From Clostridia bacterium (lineage in GTDB: Bacteria > Bacillota > Clostridia > HGM11327): 23,684 nt of DNA. How positions within the stretch are numbered: the stretch's first letter is position 1; the number at the start of each line of letters is the position of its first letter. The position numbers and the translations under genes are program-made. The stretch spans positions 1-23,684 of the forward strand of contig JAGBHJ010000140.1 of the NCBI GenBank assembly GCA_017935525.1. The letters run 5' to 3'. The notes under the pieces were generated by a model. The model ran no database searches. It had not been told where the DNA came from and worked only from the letters and a program-made list of their open reading frames with translations. This document shows positions 1-7,601 of the stretch, in pieces.

Positions 1-1006
1 CCTCACCCTTAAAGAAGCTTACGATACCGGGTGTGGGCTGCTTGTCGTAATAGCCAAGGAAAGTGTCACTGCAGTATGCCCTCTTAACGCCGCCGTAGCC
101 TGCTTCGGGGAACATGGGGTAGCCGCCGTATCTCTTTGTAATAAAGAACGTTGTGTCGTGGTGAAGCTTCATGATAAGCTTTGCATGGTGAATGTTAAAG
201 CGAGTCTGTGCTCTCTTCATGCCACGGTAGTATTCGCCGTTAGGCTCGCCGTACTCGTCGATCGGTGATCCACGGTAGTCCATAGCAACCAGCTTGTCGT
301 ACAGTCTGAACCAGTAGATACCCGTACAGCCGCAGGCTGCCGCCGTGTTGATCTGCCATGCGTAGTCAACCTCCTTGGGCGCGCGGAAACGGTAGTGTGC
401 GGATGAAAGCAGAGTAGGCATACAGTCCATGCCGTACTTCTTGCAGGCGTTGATCTGTGCGTACATCAGTCTGAAGTAATCGTCCGTACCTCTCTCCTCG
501 GGCTCCATCTGTGAGTAGTTACCAAAACCGCTTACAGGGATACCTGCCTTACCCAACTGCTCCATGTGGGATGAATTTGCACCAAGGTCAATAAAGGGAA
601 CCTTGTCGGGAGCTTCCTCATACATTACCTTTACTGCGCCAACAAAGCTGTCGATAACAGAGCCGCCGGGCTCCTCACCGGGGTAAAATCCCAAAACTGC
701 AGGGTGCTTGCCGTACTGATTATATAACTCACGGAATCTTGCGCGGTATGCTTCCTCACCGTGAGCCGCGTAGTAGCCACAGCACGCATCGTTGATAAGC
801 AATACTGTCTTCATGCCGTTCTTTTCAAGCTCATCCAAAAACTCGGGGAGCATTTCGTCGATCTGCTGCTGTGAGCAGCCCATGGGCATCATTGCCACGT
901 TAAGACCCAGATCCTTCCATCTGTAGATCTCGCTTGCACCGCCGGTTACCAGATCGTTATAGTTCCAAAAACCGAGGACGAAGCTTTCTTCTCTCTTGTA
1001 AGACAT
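1..1006 (-). CDS. Putative (beta/alpha)8-barrel glycoside hydrolase-like protein, partial (C-terminus outside the window)
   Basis: An open frame of 335 codons starts at an ATG preceded by a strong ribosome binding site (AGGAGG at 1015-1020) and runs off the left edge. No signal peptide is seen; the protein starts MSYKREESFVLGFWNY. It has the look of a TIM-barrel glycosidase: alternating hydrophobic strands, a strand ending GFYPGEEP (residues 106-113) that resembles the GFYxxDEP motif of uncharacterised glycosidase-like barrels, and an aromatic strand TGIYWFRLYD. The glutamates in GEEP are candidates for an acid/base, but I cannot assign a family or substrate. The start lies 29 nt past the stop of potC, so it is probably the next gene of the potABC operon, at the place where the substrate-binding protein gene potD would be expected. 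The function is unknown; that it is a protein-coding gene is close to certain. Confidence 0.8.
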   Translation of the reverse strand, partial: MSYKREESFVLGFWNYNDLVTGGASEIYRWKDLGLNVAMMPMGCSQQQIDEMLPEFLDELEKNGMKTVLLINDACCGYYAAHGEEAYRARFRELYNQYGKHPAVLGFYPGEEPGGSVIDSFVGAVKVMYEEAPDKVPFIDLGANSSHMEQLGKAGIPVSGFGNYSQMEPEERGTDDYFRLMYAQINACKKYGMDCMPTLLSSAHYRFRAPKEVDYAWQINTAAACGCTGIYWFRLYDKLVAMDYRGSPIDEYGEPNGEYYRGMKRAQTRFNIHHAKLIMKLHHDTTFFITKRYGGYPMFPEAGYGGVKRAYCSDTFLGYYDKQPTPGIVSFFKGE

Positions 1007-1035
1007 AGATATTTCCTCCTTGCTTGATTATGTGA

Positions 1036-1923
1036 TCAATGTCTTTCTTCATTATTAAATTCAAAGTCCTGCGTTCTCGCATTCCTCTGCATTTCAAAAG
1101 CAAGCTCTTCATTCTTTGCCGCATCGATATTCGCCTGACGCTTTTTCTTACCCTTGGACTGGTAAGTATTGATAAGTATCAACAGCAAAAGCACGGACAC
1201 AAACATTATTGTAGAAAGAGCGTTAATAGACGGGTTTACACCCCTCTTTGTCATGGAGTAAATAAGAGTGGACAGGTTCATTACGCCGTTGCCCGTGGTA
1301 AAAAAGCTTACCACAAAGTCATCTATGGACAGCGTAAACGACAGCATAAAGCCGCTGACGATGCCGGGCATTATCTCCGGCACTATAACCTTCCACAGCG
1401 CCTGTGCAGGCGTTGCTCCAAGGTCCTGCGCCGCCTCGTATTTTGAAAAATTCACCTGCCTGAGCTTTGGCATTACGGAGAATATTACGTAGGGGATGCA
1501 GAACACAACGTGGGATATCAGCATGGTCAAAAAGCCCCTCTTGATGTTTACAAACATAAACAGCATCATAAGGGAAAGACCTGTTATGATATCCGGATTT
1601 ACCACGGGCACGTAGGTTATGTTGGTGATAAGGGACTTTGAGAACTTGCCATAGTCGTGCAAGCCGATAGCCGTCACCGTGCCCACCACCGTGGATATTG
1701 CCGCCGCAAGAACTGCCACCACAAGGGTGTACATCAGGGCGTTCATCATCTTCTCATCGGAGAAAAGCTGCTCGTACCACTTGAGGGAAAATCCCGTCCA
1801 TGAGCCCAGCTGTCTTGACTCGTTAAATGAGAATATGATCATTATTATTATGGGCGCGTACAAAAACAGGAGCATCAGACCCAGGTACAGCTTCTGAATG
1901 GGATGCTTAAAGATTCCTTTCAC
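1036..1923 (-). CDS. potC: Spermidine/putrescine-type ABC transporter permease PotC
   Basis: This is the second inner-membrane permease of a polyamine-type ABC importer. The protein has 295 residues and about six hydrophobic membrane segments. The cytoplasmic EAA loop at residues 163-171 (EAAQDLGAT, followed by a proline-glycine turn) docks onto the ATPase. The start codon is GTG (1921-1923) and overlaps the potB stop as GTGA, a 4-nt overlap that implies translational coupling. After the last membrane segment there is a charged, probably cytoplasmic tail of about 40 residues (from QSKGKKKR), longer than in typical PotC proteins of about 260-265 residues. It is not fused to a PotD domain, as happens in some Gram-positive bacteria. 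Polyamine specificity is inferred from the family only, because no substrate-binding protein is visible. Confidence 0.9.
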   Translation of the reverse strand: MKGIFKHPIQKLYLGLMLLFLYAPIIIMIIFSFNESRQLGSWTGFSLKWYEQLFSDEKMMNALMYTLVVAVLAAAISTVVGTVTAIGLHDYGKFSKSLITNITYVPVVNPDIITGLSLMMLFMFVNIKRGFLTMLISHVVFCIPYVIFSVMPKLRQVNFSKYEAAQDLGATPAQALWKVIVPEIMPGIVSGFMLSFTLSIDDFVVSFFTTGNGVMNLSTLIYSMTKRGVNPSINALSTIMFVSVLLLLILINTYQSKGKKKRQANIDAAKNEELAFEMQRNARTQDFEFNNEERH

Positions 1924-2750
1924 ATCAACGTACCTCCCTCGTGGTCTTTGTCAAATCTGTTGAGCACAAACATGGACGCAAAGATGATCACAAACAGCAC
2001 CAATGCCAGCGCCGCACCCTTGTTCCAGCCGTTAACAGCCTCAATAAAATAATACTCGATTATATTGCCTATAAGGTAATACTTACCACCGCCCAAAAGC
2101 TTTGATACAACGAATGTAGATACCGCAGGCATAAATACCATCACGATGCCTGACATCACACCGGGCAAGCTCAAGGGGAAAATTACCTTCTTGAATACGT
2201 TGACCTTGTTTGCACCAAGATCCTGCGCCGCCTCTATTACTCTGGGGTTGATCTTACAGAGCACAGTATGGATGGGCAGTATCATAAACGGCAGGAAATT
2301 GTACACCATACCAAACATTACCGCAAAGTCGGTAAAGAGTATCGCCACCGGCTCTATGCCAAACCAGCCCAAAAATGTGTTCAACCAGGTAACGTCCTCA
2401 AATATGTATCTCCATGCGTATGTCCTCAGCAAAAAGTTCATCCACATGGGGATAACAAACAAAAACAGCAATAAGCCCTTGTCGCTGAAATACTTTGATG
2501 AAAGTATCAACGCAATGGGGTATGCCAGCAAAAGGCATATCACCGTGCAGATAAGCGCCATCTTTAATGATTTCCAGATCAGCGCCATATTGTCCTTTGT
2601 GAATACCTCCTTAAGGTTTGTGAGGGACCATATCACAGAGCCGTCGTCAGTTGTATCCGTTACGGCATAGTATCCTATCAAAAACAGAGGTATTACTATA
2701 AATATACACATCCATACAATGTACGGAACCGCAAGCCATTTTTTCTTCAT
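1920..2750 (-). CDS. potB: Spermidine/putrescine-type ABC transporter permease PotB
   Basis: This is the first permease of the importer, with 276 residues and about six membrane segments. The first begins near residue 8. The EAA motif (EAAQDLGAN, residues 173-181) is on the last large cytoplasmic loop. The ATG start is preceded by AAGGAG at 2760-2765, a ribosome binding site that overlaps the potA stop codon; the gap to potA is 13 nt. It pairs with PotC as the membrane heterodimer and with PotA as the ATPase. Length and layout match PotB, but the closely related PotH and other polyamine or opine permeases cannot be excluded by sequence reading alone. Confidence 0.9.
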   Translation of the reverse strand: MKKKWLAVPYIVWMCIFIVIPLFLIGYYAVTDTTDDGSVIWSLTNLKEVFTKDNMALIWKSLKMALICTVICLLLAYPIALILSSKYFSDKGLLLFLFVIPMWMNFLLRTYAWRYIFEDVTWLNTFLGWFGIEPVAILFTDFAVMFGMVYNFLPFMILPIHTVLCKINPRVIEAAQDLGANKVNVFKKVIFPLSLPGVMSGIVMVFMPAVSTFVVSKLLGGGKYYLIGNIIEYYFIEAVNGWNKGAALALVLFVIIFASMFVLNRFDKDHEGGTLM

Positions 2751-2763
2751 CGCCTTGGACTCC

Positions 2764-3807
2764 TTATGACTTCTTCATAATATGGATATTGTCGGGGGTA
2801 ACCGCCATGCCTATCTTGCTGCCCTCTGGGCTCAGCACAGTGCTGTGGATAAGCCATGAGTTGCCGTCGTTGCCGTCAACGATCATCTCGTAGTGCACAC
2901 CCTTAAAGATAGCCGTTCTTACCGTGCCGCAGATAAGATCGTCGCGGGGGCTTGTGACCTCAATATCCTCGGGACGGATAACCACCTCAACGAGCTCGTC
3001 CTTTTCAAAGCCGCCGTCAACGCACTTGAATCTCTTGCCGCCGTACTCAACGTCAAAATCATTGTGCATGATGCCGTCAACGATATTACTTTCGCCTATA
3101 AACTTGGCAACAAATGCATTCTTGGGCTCGTTGTAGATGTCAACGGGAGTGCCGTACTGCTGAACAACGCCATCCTTCATAACGGCGATATAGTCGGACA
3201 TTGTCAGCGCCTCCTCCTGATCGTGAGTTACGTACACAAAGGAGATACCAAGTCTTTTCTGCATTGCCTTAAGCTCATACTGCATGCTCTGGCGCATCTT
3301 AAGGTCAAGGGCACCCAGAGGCTCATCCAGAAGCAAAAGAGCAGGCTCGTTTACAACGGCTCTTGCAATGGCAATTCTCTGCTGCTGACCGCCGGACAAA
3401 GAACCAACGTCCCTCTTTTCGTATCCGGAAAGATTGACCATCTTCAATGCTTCCTTTACACGGGAATCTATCTCGCTCTTTTTTACGCCTTTTATCTTAA
3501 GACCAAACGCAACGTTGTCAAACACGTTCATGTGTGTAAACAACGCATAGCTCTGGAATACCGTGTTGAGATTTCTCTTGTGAGGAGGAATATCGTTTAT
3601 CCTCTTATTCTCAAAAAACACGTCACCGGAGGTAGCGTTCATAAATCCTGCAATAATGCGCAATGTTGTGGTCTTACCGCATCCGCTGGGACCAAGCAAC
3701 GTCAAAAATTCATTACGTCTTACTGCAAGATTCAAATTATCCAGGACTGTAAATCCGTCCTCATAAGTCTTAGTAACATTTTCCAATCGTACAATGTAGT
3801 CGTCCAT
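2764..3807 (-). CDS. potA: Spermidine/putrescine-type ABC transporter ATP-binding protein PotA
   Basis: This is the ATPase that powers the PotBC importer, with 347 residues. All nucleotide-binding motifs are intact: Walker A GPSGCGKT (39-46), Q-loop in VFQSYALF (83-90), signature LSGGQ (137-141), Walker B LLLLDEP (157-163) and H-loop His195. A C-terminal TOBE-like regulatory domain follows from about residue 230, with the VVIRPEDI stretch typical of the PotA/CUT1 group. Translation starts at an ATG with only a weak upstream AAGG. It lies 39 nt downstream of the XRE-cupin regulator stop, so regulator and transporter are most likely one transcript. Confidence 0.93.
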   Translation of the reverse strand: MDDYIVRLENVTKTYEDGFTVLDNLNLAVRRNEFLTLLGPSGCGKTTTLRIIAGFMNATSGDVFFENKRINDIPPHKRNLNTVFQSYALFTHMNVFDNVAFGLKIKGVKKSEIDSRVKEALKMVNLSGYEKRDVGSLSGGQQQRIAIARAVVNEPALLLLDEPLGALDLKMRQSMQYELKAMQKRLGISFVYVTHDQEEALTMSDYIAVMKDGVVQQYGTPVDIYNEPKNAFVAKFIGESNIVDGIMHNDFDVEYGGKRFKCVDGGFEKDELVEVVIRPEDIEVTSPRDDLICGTVRTAIFKGVHYEMIVDGNDGNSWLIHSTVLSPEGSKIGMAVTPDNIHIMKKS

Positions 3808-3846
3808 TATAAATATATTTACCTTCTTCCATCAATAATGCGGCGC

Positions 3847-4380
3847 TCAAAAACTGGGCGGCGTCGATACCCAAACAAGCTTCAAAGGTCTTTTATGTCT
3901 GTTCTCTATAAAATGGGGCTTTTCTGCCTCAAAATAGAAGGACATATTTTTCTTTACAACGTAGGTCCTGTCCCCTATGTGCAGGGTGGCAATGCCGTCA
4001 AGCACGTAACCCCACTCCTCACCGGAATGCGGACTGTGAGGAGCAGTCTTTGCGCCCTCCTCCAGCTCCACAAGGATGGGCTCCATGTCATTCCTCTGGG
4101 AATCGGGCACCAGCCACGTGACCGTAACGTCGTCATTTTTCGACACAAACATGTCATTTTCAGCAAAAACGACCTGTCTGGACGGTTCATTGGAGAAAAA
4201 TTCTCCCAAAGTAGTGCCAAGGCACTGCAATATATCTGCGAGCGTGGCAATGGACGGAGACGTTACCTCCGTTTCCAGCTGCGAGATATATCCTTTTGAC
4301 AGTTCTGTTCTGTCAGCAAGCTCCTGCTGAGTCAATCCGTTTTTGACACGCAGATCCTTAATTTTAGCACCGAGCTCCAT
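3847..4380 (-). CDS. XRE-family transcriptional regulator with C-terminal cupin domain (PuuR-like)
   Basis: A 177-residue regulator with an N-terminal HTH_XRE domain (about 4-62, including LTQQELADRTELSKGYISQ) and a C-terminal cupin domain (about 105-172, with His116, His119, Glu123 and His157 as candidate ligand residues). The architecture is that of PuuR, which senses putrescine, and such proteins commonly sit at the head of potABCD operons in Firmicutes. I chose the ATG at 4378-4380 because AGAGG lies 8 nt before it and the HTH begins at the family's usual distance; an in-frame start 42 nt upstream would place coding sequence near an operator. A near-consensus promoter and CTAAAC/GTTTAG inverted repeats lie just upstream, so autorepression is likely. 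Which small molecule is sensed is inferred, not seen. Confidence 0.88.
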   Translation of the reverse strand: MELGAKIKDLRVKNGLTQQELADRTELSKGYISQLETEVTSPSIATLADILQCLGTTLGEFFSNEPSRQVVFAENDMFVSKNDDVTVTWLVPDSQRNDMEPILVELEEGAKTAPHSPHSGEEWGYVLDGIATLHIGDRTYVVKKNMSFYFEAEKPHFIENRHKRPLKLVWVSTPPSF

Positions 4381-4425
4381 ATCTTTACCTCTCACAAATG
4401 AAGTGCTGCAGGACAAACACAATTA

Positions 4426-4442
4426 CTAAACAAAAAGTTTAT
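4426..4442. promoter_or_regulatory. Candidate regulator operator A (CTAAAC-N5-GTTTA)
   Basis: The inverted repeat CTAAAC-AAAAA-GTTTAT lies in the leader of the XRE-cupin gene, about 60-75 nt downstream of the predicted transcription start. It has the same half-sites and the same 5-bp spacer as operator B, whose centre is 45 bp away. This matches the symmetric sites bound by dimeric XRE regulators. Binding by the adjacent regulator is an inference. Confidence 0.55.
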
Positions 4443-4470
4443 TATTACCTATCCCGTCAAATCAGCAACA

Positions 4471-4499
4471 CTAAACACAGTGTTTAGTAATTACTAAAC
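4471..4499. promoter_or_regulatory. Candidate regulator operator B: two overlapping palindromes
   Basis: CTAAACACAGTGTTTAG (4471-4487) is symmetric apart from its centre base. It shares its right half with the perfect 18-bp palindrome GTTTAGTAATTACTAAAC (4482-4499). Together they give three half-sites of CTAAAC/GTTTAG immediately downstream of the -10 box of the regulator promoter. A protein bound here would cover the transcription start, so the site is well placed for autorepression. Confidence 0.7.
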
Positions 4500-4508
4500 C
4501 CAATGTAT

Positions 4509-4537
4509 ATTATATATACTTTTCTGCAATTTGTCAA
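4509..4537 (-). promoter_or_regulatory. Sigma-A-type promoter of the XRE-cupin/potABC operon
   Basis: Read on the minus strand: -35 TTGACA (4532-4537), a 17-bp spacer, and -10 TATAAT (4509-4514). Both hexamers match the consensus exactly. The expected start is near 4502, inside or next to operator B. A promoter this strong suggests that repression is the main control. Confidence 0.88.
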
Positions 4538-4831
4538 GTGATATTTTTCAAAATGGACCCTTTTTGCGTATTTTTTTGCTTTTTGACGAAAACTGGCTGT
4601 TTTGGAGCATTTTTATACACAAATTTTTTACAAATCATTCACTAATTCCACCGATCCAATGTCTGATATGCAAGAGGGACTAATAATCTTTCATTTCTCA
4701 AGCAGGAGAATTTGCTCTGCCATCGGTTGTTTTTCATGCTTTTCAGGTTGTCTCTCCCCTTTATCCCGCTGTACACAAAACATCATTTTTACAAAGAAGC
4801 GTTCCTTTATTTATGCACATAAATATATAAA
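4538..4831. other. Intergenic stretch without a convincing gene
   Basis: About 290 bp of AT-rich DNA between the regulator promoter and the amidase terminator. I see no tRNA, riboswitch or conserved protein here. Two short open frames exist (plus strand 4602-4835; minus strand 4642-4737), but neither has a well-placed ribosome binding site or a recognisable protein. It probably holds only spacer and upstream promoter DNA; a small RNA cannot be excluded. Confidence 0.5.
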
Positions 4832-4870
4832 ATAAACAGGCACAGCAGTTCATCCGCCGTGCCTGTTTAT
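4832..4870 (-). terminator. Intrinsic terminator after the amidase gene
   Basis: A perfect 12-bp stem (ATAAACAGGCAC paired with GTGCCTGTTTAT), extended inward by one mismatch and two further GC pairs, encloses a 9-nt loop. On the minus strand it starts about 20 nt after the amidase stop and is followed by a T-rich run (TTTATATATTTAT). The hairpin is long and strong. Its U-tract is interrupted. Confidence 0.8.
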
Positions 4871-4889
4871 ACGTATTGATATTTATCTA

Positions 4890-5549
4890 TCAGTAATATT
4901 TAATTACCGTTGGGTAGCCCTTGTTTTGGAGTGCACGCGCCATCTGCTCCGCCCTTTCCTTATTTGTAAACGCTCCCAACTGAATGCGGTAGTATTTTCT
5001 GGTCTCCTTCTCCTTATACTCCATATCGAAGTACTTCAATATACCCTTTGTTATCGCAACAGCTATCTCTCGCATATTTTCCACTATCCAGCAGGCTCTT
5101 TCGTAGCTGTCGTGGAAATCCACCTCGATCATAATTGACGGCATTTTTGGGGAGATGATCTCCTTAAAGCTCCTGTTCTTTCTTACTCCCCTTTCTATAA
5201 AGCCCGGAACCTTTCGCATTTGGGTGTAGACCTCTACCCCAAGCCTCATGGATTCGTCATCGTCACCCTTGACGTATATCTCCGTGCCAACGCCCTGGCT
5301 TTCATCGCCCTCTCTTGTGTAATTGCTGTGGAGGGACACGTAGGCATTTGCCTTCATGTTGTTTGCCAGCTTTACCCTTTCTTCCGTCTCTATCTCGTTG
5401 CCCTCACGCTCAACGTATATGCCGTGGCGTTCAAGCTCCGCCTCTACTATATTGCCCAATTCGTTCATTCGTCTGGATTCTGTTCCGTAGTCACCGTTAC
5501 CCACGTTCATTTTCTGTCTTGACGGTGATAAAAAAATCGTGTAATTCAT
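4890..5549 (-). CDS. N-acetylmuramoyl-L-alanine amidase (amidase_3 family) with C-terminal SPOR-like repeat
   Basis: A 219-residue predicted peptidoglycan amidase that would cut the bond between N-acetylmuramic acid and L-alanine. The amidase_3 fold spans about residues 1-175: a TE motif in YGTESRRMN (second metal-ligand region), SLHSN (metal-ligand His) and a late catalytic-type Glu in IMIEVDF. The first strand reads LSPSRQ instead of the usual D-x-GHGG, so the first metal-ligand His is absent; this is a feature I recall from a clostridial subgroup of the family. Residues about 184-219 (YYRIQLGAFTNKERAEQMA) form one SPOR-like, peptidoglycan-binding repeat. There is no signal peptide. The layout resembles the mother-cell lytic enzyme CwlC of B. 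subtilis, so a sporulation role is plausible but unproven. AAAGGGG about 10 nt before the ATG supports the start. Confidence 0.82.
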   Translation of the reverse strand: MNYTIFLSPSRQKMNVGNGDYGTESRRMNELGNIVEAELERHGIYVEREGNEIETEERVKLANNMKANAYVSLHSNYTREGDESQGVGTEIYVKGDDDESMRLGVEVYTQMRKVPGFIERGVRKNRSFKEIISPKMPSIMIEVDFHDSYERACWIVENMREIAVAITKGILKYFDMEYKEKETRKYYRIQLGAFTNKERAEQMARALQNKGYPTVIKYY

Positions 5550-5625
5550 TTTACTTACCCCTTTGGTGATCTTGATATTATTGTATAACGGTTATTGCAA
5601 ATTTTTTTCGGAAAACTTGTATATT

Positions 5626-5662
5626 ATAATAAAAAATGACGGAGATGGTTATTCTCCGTCAT
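5626..5662 (-). terminator. Intrinsic terminator after the topoisomerase/ABC-F operon
   Basis: A perfect 10-bp stem (ATGACGGAGA paired with TCTCCGTCAT) with a 7-nt loop at 5636-5662 is followed on the minus strand by TTTTTATTAT (5626-5635). It lies 28 nt past the stop of the ABC-F gene. This is the clearest rho-independent terminator in the window and ends the leftward operon that starts at the origin. Confidence 0.9.
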
Positions 5663-5690
5663 GCCATATATATTTATATAAATGAATATA

Positions 5691-7601
5691 TTATTCCTCC
5701 GAGGTCATAATGAGCCATTCCTCACTTACCTCATCCAGCTTGCGGCATATTTCCTCATACTCGCGGTTGATCTGCTTTGCCAGCTCGTCGTTTTTATAAA
5801 CGTCCTCCCCTGCAAGCCTCTCCTCCGTTTTCAGCTTTTGCTCCTCAAGGTCTTCCATGTCCTTTTCCAGCTGTTTTATCTTGTTTTTTCGCTCTTTTTC
5901 CTTATATTGGTTCTCACGTTCCTTCTTTTTGATCTTCTGCAGGGCAGTTTTTGTGATTACCTGGGCGTTTTCTTCCTCCTCTGCCCCATTTTCCGTTATC
6001 TTTTCGATGTAGTCGTCGTAATTTCCAATATATTTGGTTATAACGCCGTCTTCCATCACGTAAACATAGTCCGCAATTCGGTTGATAAAGTATCTGTCGT
6101 GGGAAACCGCTATCAAAGTGCCCTCGTAATCATCCAGCGCACTTTCCAGTATTTCTTTTGACGCCATGTCAAGGTGGTTTGTTGGCTCGTCAAGCAACAA
6201 CAGATTGTCATGATGGAGCATCAGCTTCAACAGCATTACTCTTGCCTTTTCTCCACCGCTGAGGGACGCTATCGTCTTGAATACATCGTCACCCTTAAAT
6301 AAGAATATTCCTGCGATCTTTCTGATGTACGTCAGCTCCAGATGTGGAAAGTCATCATAGATCTCTGTCAATATATCCTTATTCTCATTCAACGTCGCCA
6401 CCGACTGATCGTAATAGCCGACGGAGACCCTGCTGCCGTACCTTACCTCGCCACTGTCGGGAGCAATGATTCCCTTGATTATCTTCAACAGCGTACTTTT
6501 TCCGCATCCGTTCTCACCGATGATTGCAATTCTATCGCCCTTAACCACGTGCATGGAAAAATCCTCAAAAAGCTTCCTGCTGCCAAACGCCTTGGAAACG
6601 TCCTCCACAAACAGAACGTCGTTGCCGCTTTCTCTGTCTATCTCAAATGACATTCGTATATTCTGCGCACGGAATGGTGAGGTCACAAGCTTTATCTTGT
6701 TGAGCTGCTTTTCCCTGCTACGCGCCTGCTTTAAGGATTTTTCTCTGTTGTAGCTTTTGAAGGTATCAATTATACCCTGCAATCGCTTGATCTCCCTCTG
6801 CTGCAGGTTATATTGCTTTTCTATCATCTCGTTCAGCTTTTGTTTTTTCTCGTAATAATCCGAGTAATTTCCATCAAAGCTGAGCAAGGACCCATTTTCC
6901 AGCTCGGCGATCCTTGTGCAGACGTTATCGAGAAAATATCTGTCGTGGGATATGACCAGTATGGTACCGTCATAGTTATTCAGATGATTTTCCAGCCAGC
7001 GCACCACCTTAAGGTCAAGATGGTTTGTAGGCTCGTCCAGCAGCATTATGTCCGGCTTTTCCAGCAGGATGCGCGCAATGGCGATCCTTGTTCTCTGTCC
7101 GCCGCTGCATTGGCTGACGGGCTTATCAAACTCCTCAGGCTCAAACCCAAGTCCGCGCAAAACGCCCTTTATATCGCTTTCGTAACGGTAGCCGCCCCTT
7201 TGCTCAAACCTATCCAGCATATCTCCGTAAAGCTGCATCTCTCGCTCATAGCGTTCGTCAGACGTATTTATCTCCGTCAATCTTATTTCCTGCTGACGAA
7301 GCTTATCCTCCAGATCCCTTAAGTCATCAAACACGTGCAAAAGGGTATCCATGATCGTTTCGTCAGAGGTAATAAGAGGATGCTGCTCAAGATATCCAAT
7401 AGTCGTGCCTGCGGGAAAGGTCACGTTGCCCTCCTCCGCTGACATTTTGTCTGCAATTATCTTGAATAACGTGGTCTTACCGGTACCATTTGCACCAACA
7501 AAGCCTACCTTGTCGCCCTTTTCGATTCTTATATTGATATCTGTAAATAGGACTTCTTCGCCAAATTCCTTCTTTATTCCGTTTAATTGCAGGATCGTCA
7601 T
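5691..7601 (-). CDS. ABC-F family ATPase (Uup/YdiF-like, ribosome-associated type)
   Basis: A soluble tandem ATPase of 636 residues without membrane segments. The first ABC domain has Walker A GANGTGKT (36-43), signature CSGGQR (165-170) and Walker B MLLDEP. The second has Walker A GENGCGKST (362-370), signature LSGGEK (447-452) and Walker B LLLDEP. Both are followed by the ABC-F hallmark TNHLD. A charged linker (about 250-315) corresponds to the tRNA-interaction segment, and a coiled-coil C-terminal domain (about 545-635) is rich in Lys and Glu. ABC-F proteins act on the translating ribosome; several housekeeping types resolve stalled ribosomes. Nothing here points to an antibiotic-resistance type. 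The ATG overlaps the stop of topoisomerase subunit A by 4 nt (ATGA), with GAGGA upstream, so its translation is coupled to that of the topoisomerase. Confidence 0.9.
   Translation of the reverse strand: MTILQLNGIKKEFGEEVLFTDINIRIEKGDKVGFVGANGTGKTTLFKIIADKMSAEEGNVTFPAGTTIGYLEQHPLITSDETIMDTLLHVFDDLRDLEDKLRQQEIRLTEINTSDERYEREMQLYGDMLDRFEQRGGYRYESDIKGVLRGLGFEPEEFDKPVSQCSGGQRTRIAIARILLEKPDIMLLDEPTNHLDLKVVRWLENHLNNYDGTILVISHDRYFLDNVCTRIAELENGSLLSFDGNYSDYYEKKQKLNEMIEKQYNLQQREIKRLQGIIDTFKSYNREKSLKQARSREKQLNKIKLVTSPFRAQNIRMSFEIDRESGNDVLFVEDVSKAFGSRKLFEDFSMHVVKGDRIAIIGENGCGKSTLLKIIKGIIAPDSGEVRYGSRVSVGYYDQSVATLNENKDILTEIYDDFPHLELTYIRKIAGIFLFKGDDVFKTIASLSGGEKARVMLLKLMLHHDNLLLLDEPTNHLDMASKEILESALDDYEGTLIAVSHDRYFINRIADYVYVMEDGVITKYIGNYDDYIEKITENGAEEEENAQVITKTALQKIKKKERENQYKEKERKNKIKQLEKDMEDLEEQKLKTEERLAGEDVYKNDELAKQINREYEEICRKLDEVSEEWLIMTSEE

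Noticed and set aside
2893..4299. A 468-codon plus-strand open frame across potA and the regulator gene
   Set aside because: It is antisense to two genes with clear motifs, has no ribosome binding site or recognisable domain, and has a composition typical of a shadow frame.
4642..4737. Minus-strand frame of 31 codons upstream of the regulator promoter
   Set aside because: The purine-rich stretch before it is more than 10 nt from the ATG, and the peptide shows no family signal; probably chance.
4602..4835. Plus-strand frame of 77 codons in the gap between the regulator and the amidase
   Set aside because: It has a TTG start without a ribosome binding site and no known motif, and it runs into the terminator hairpin.
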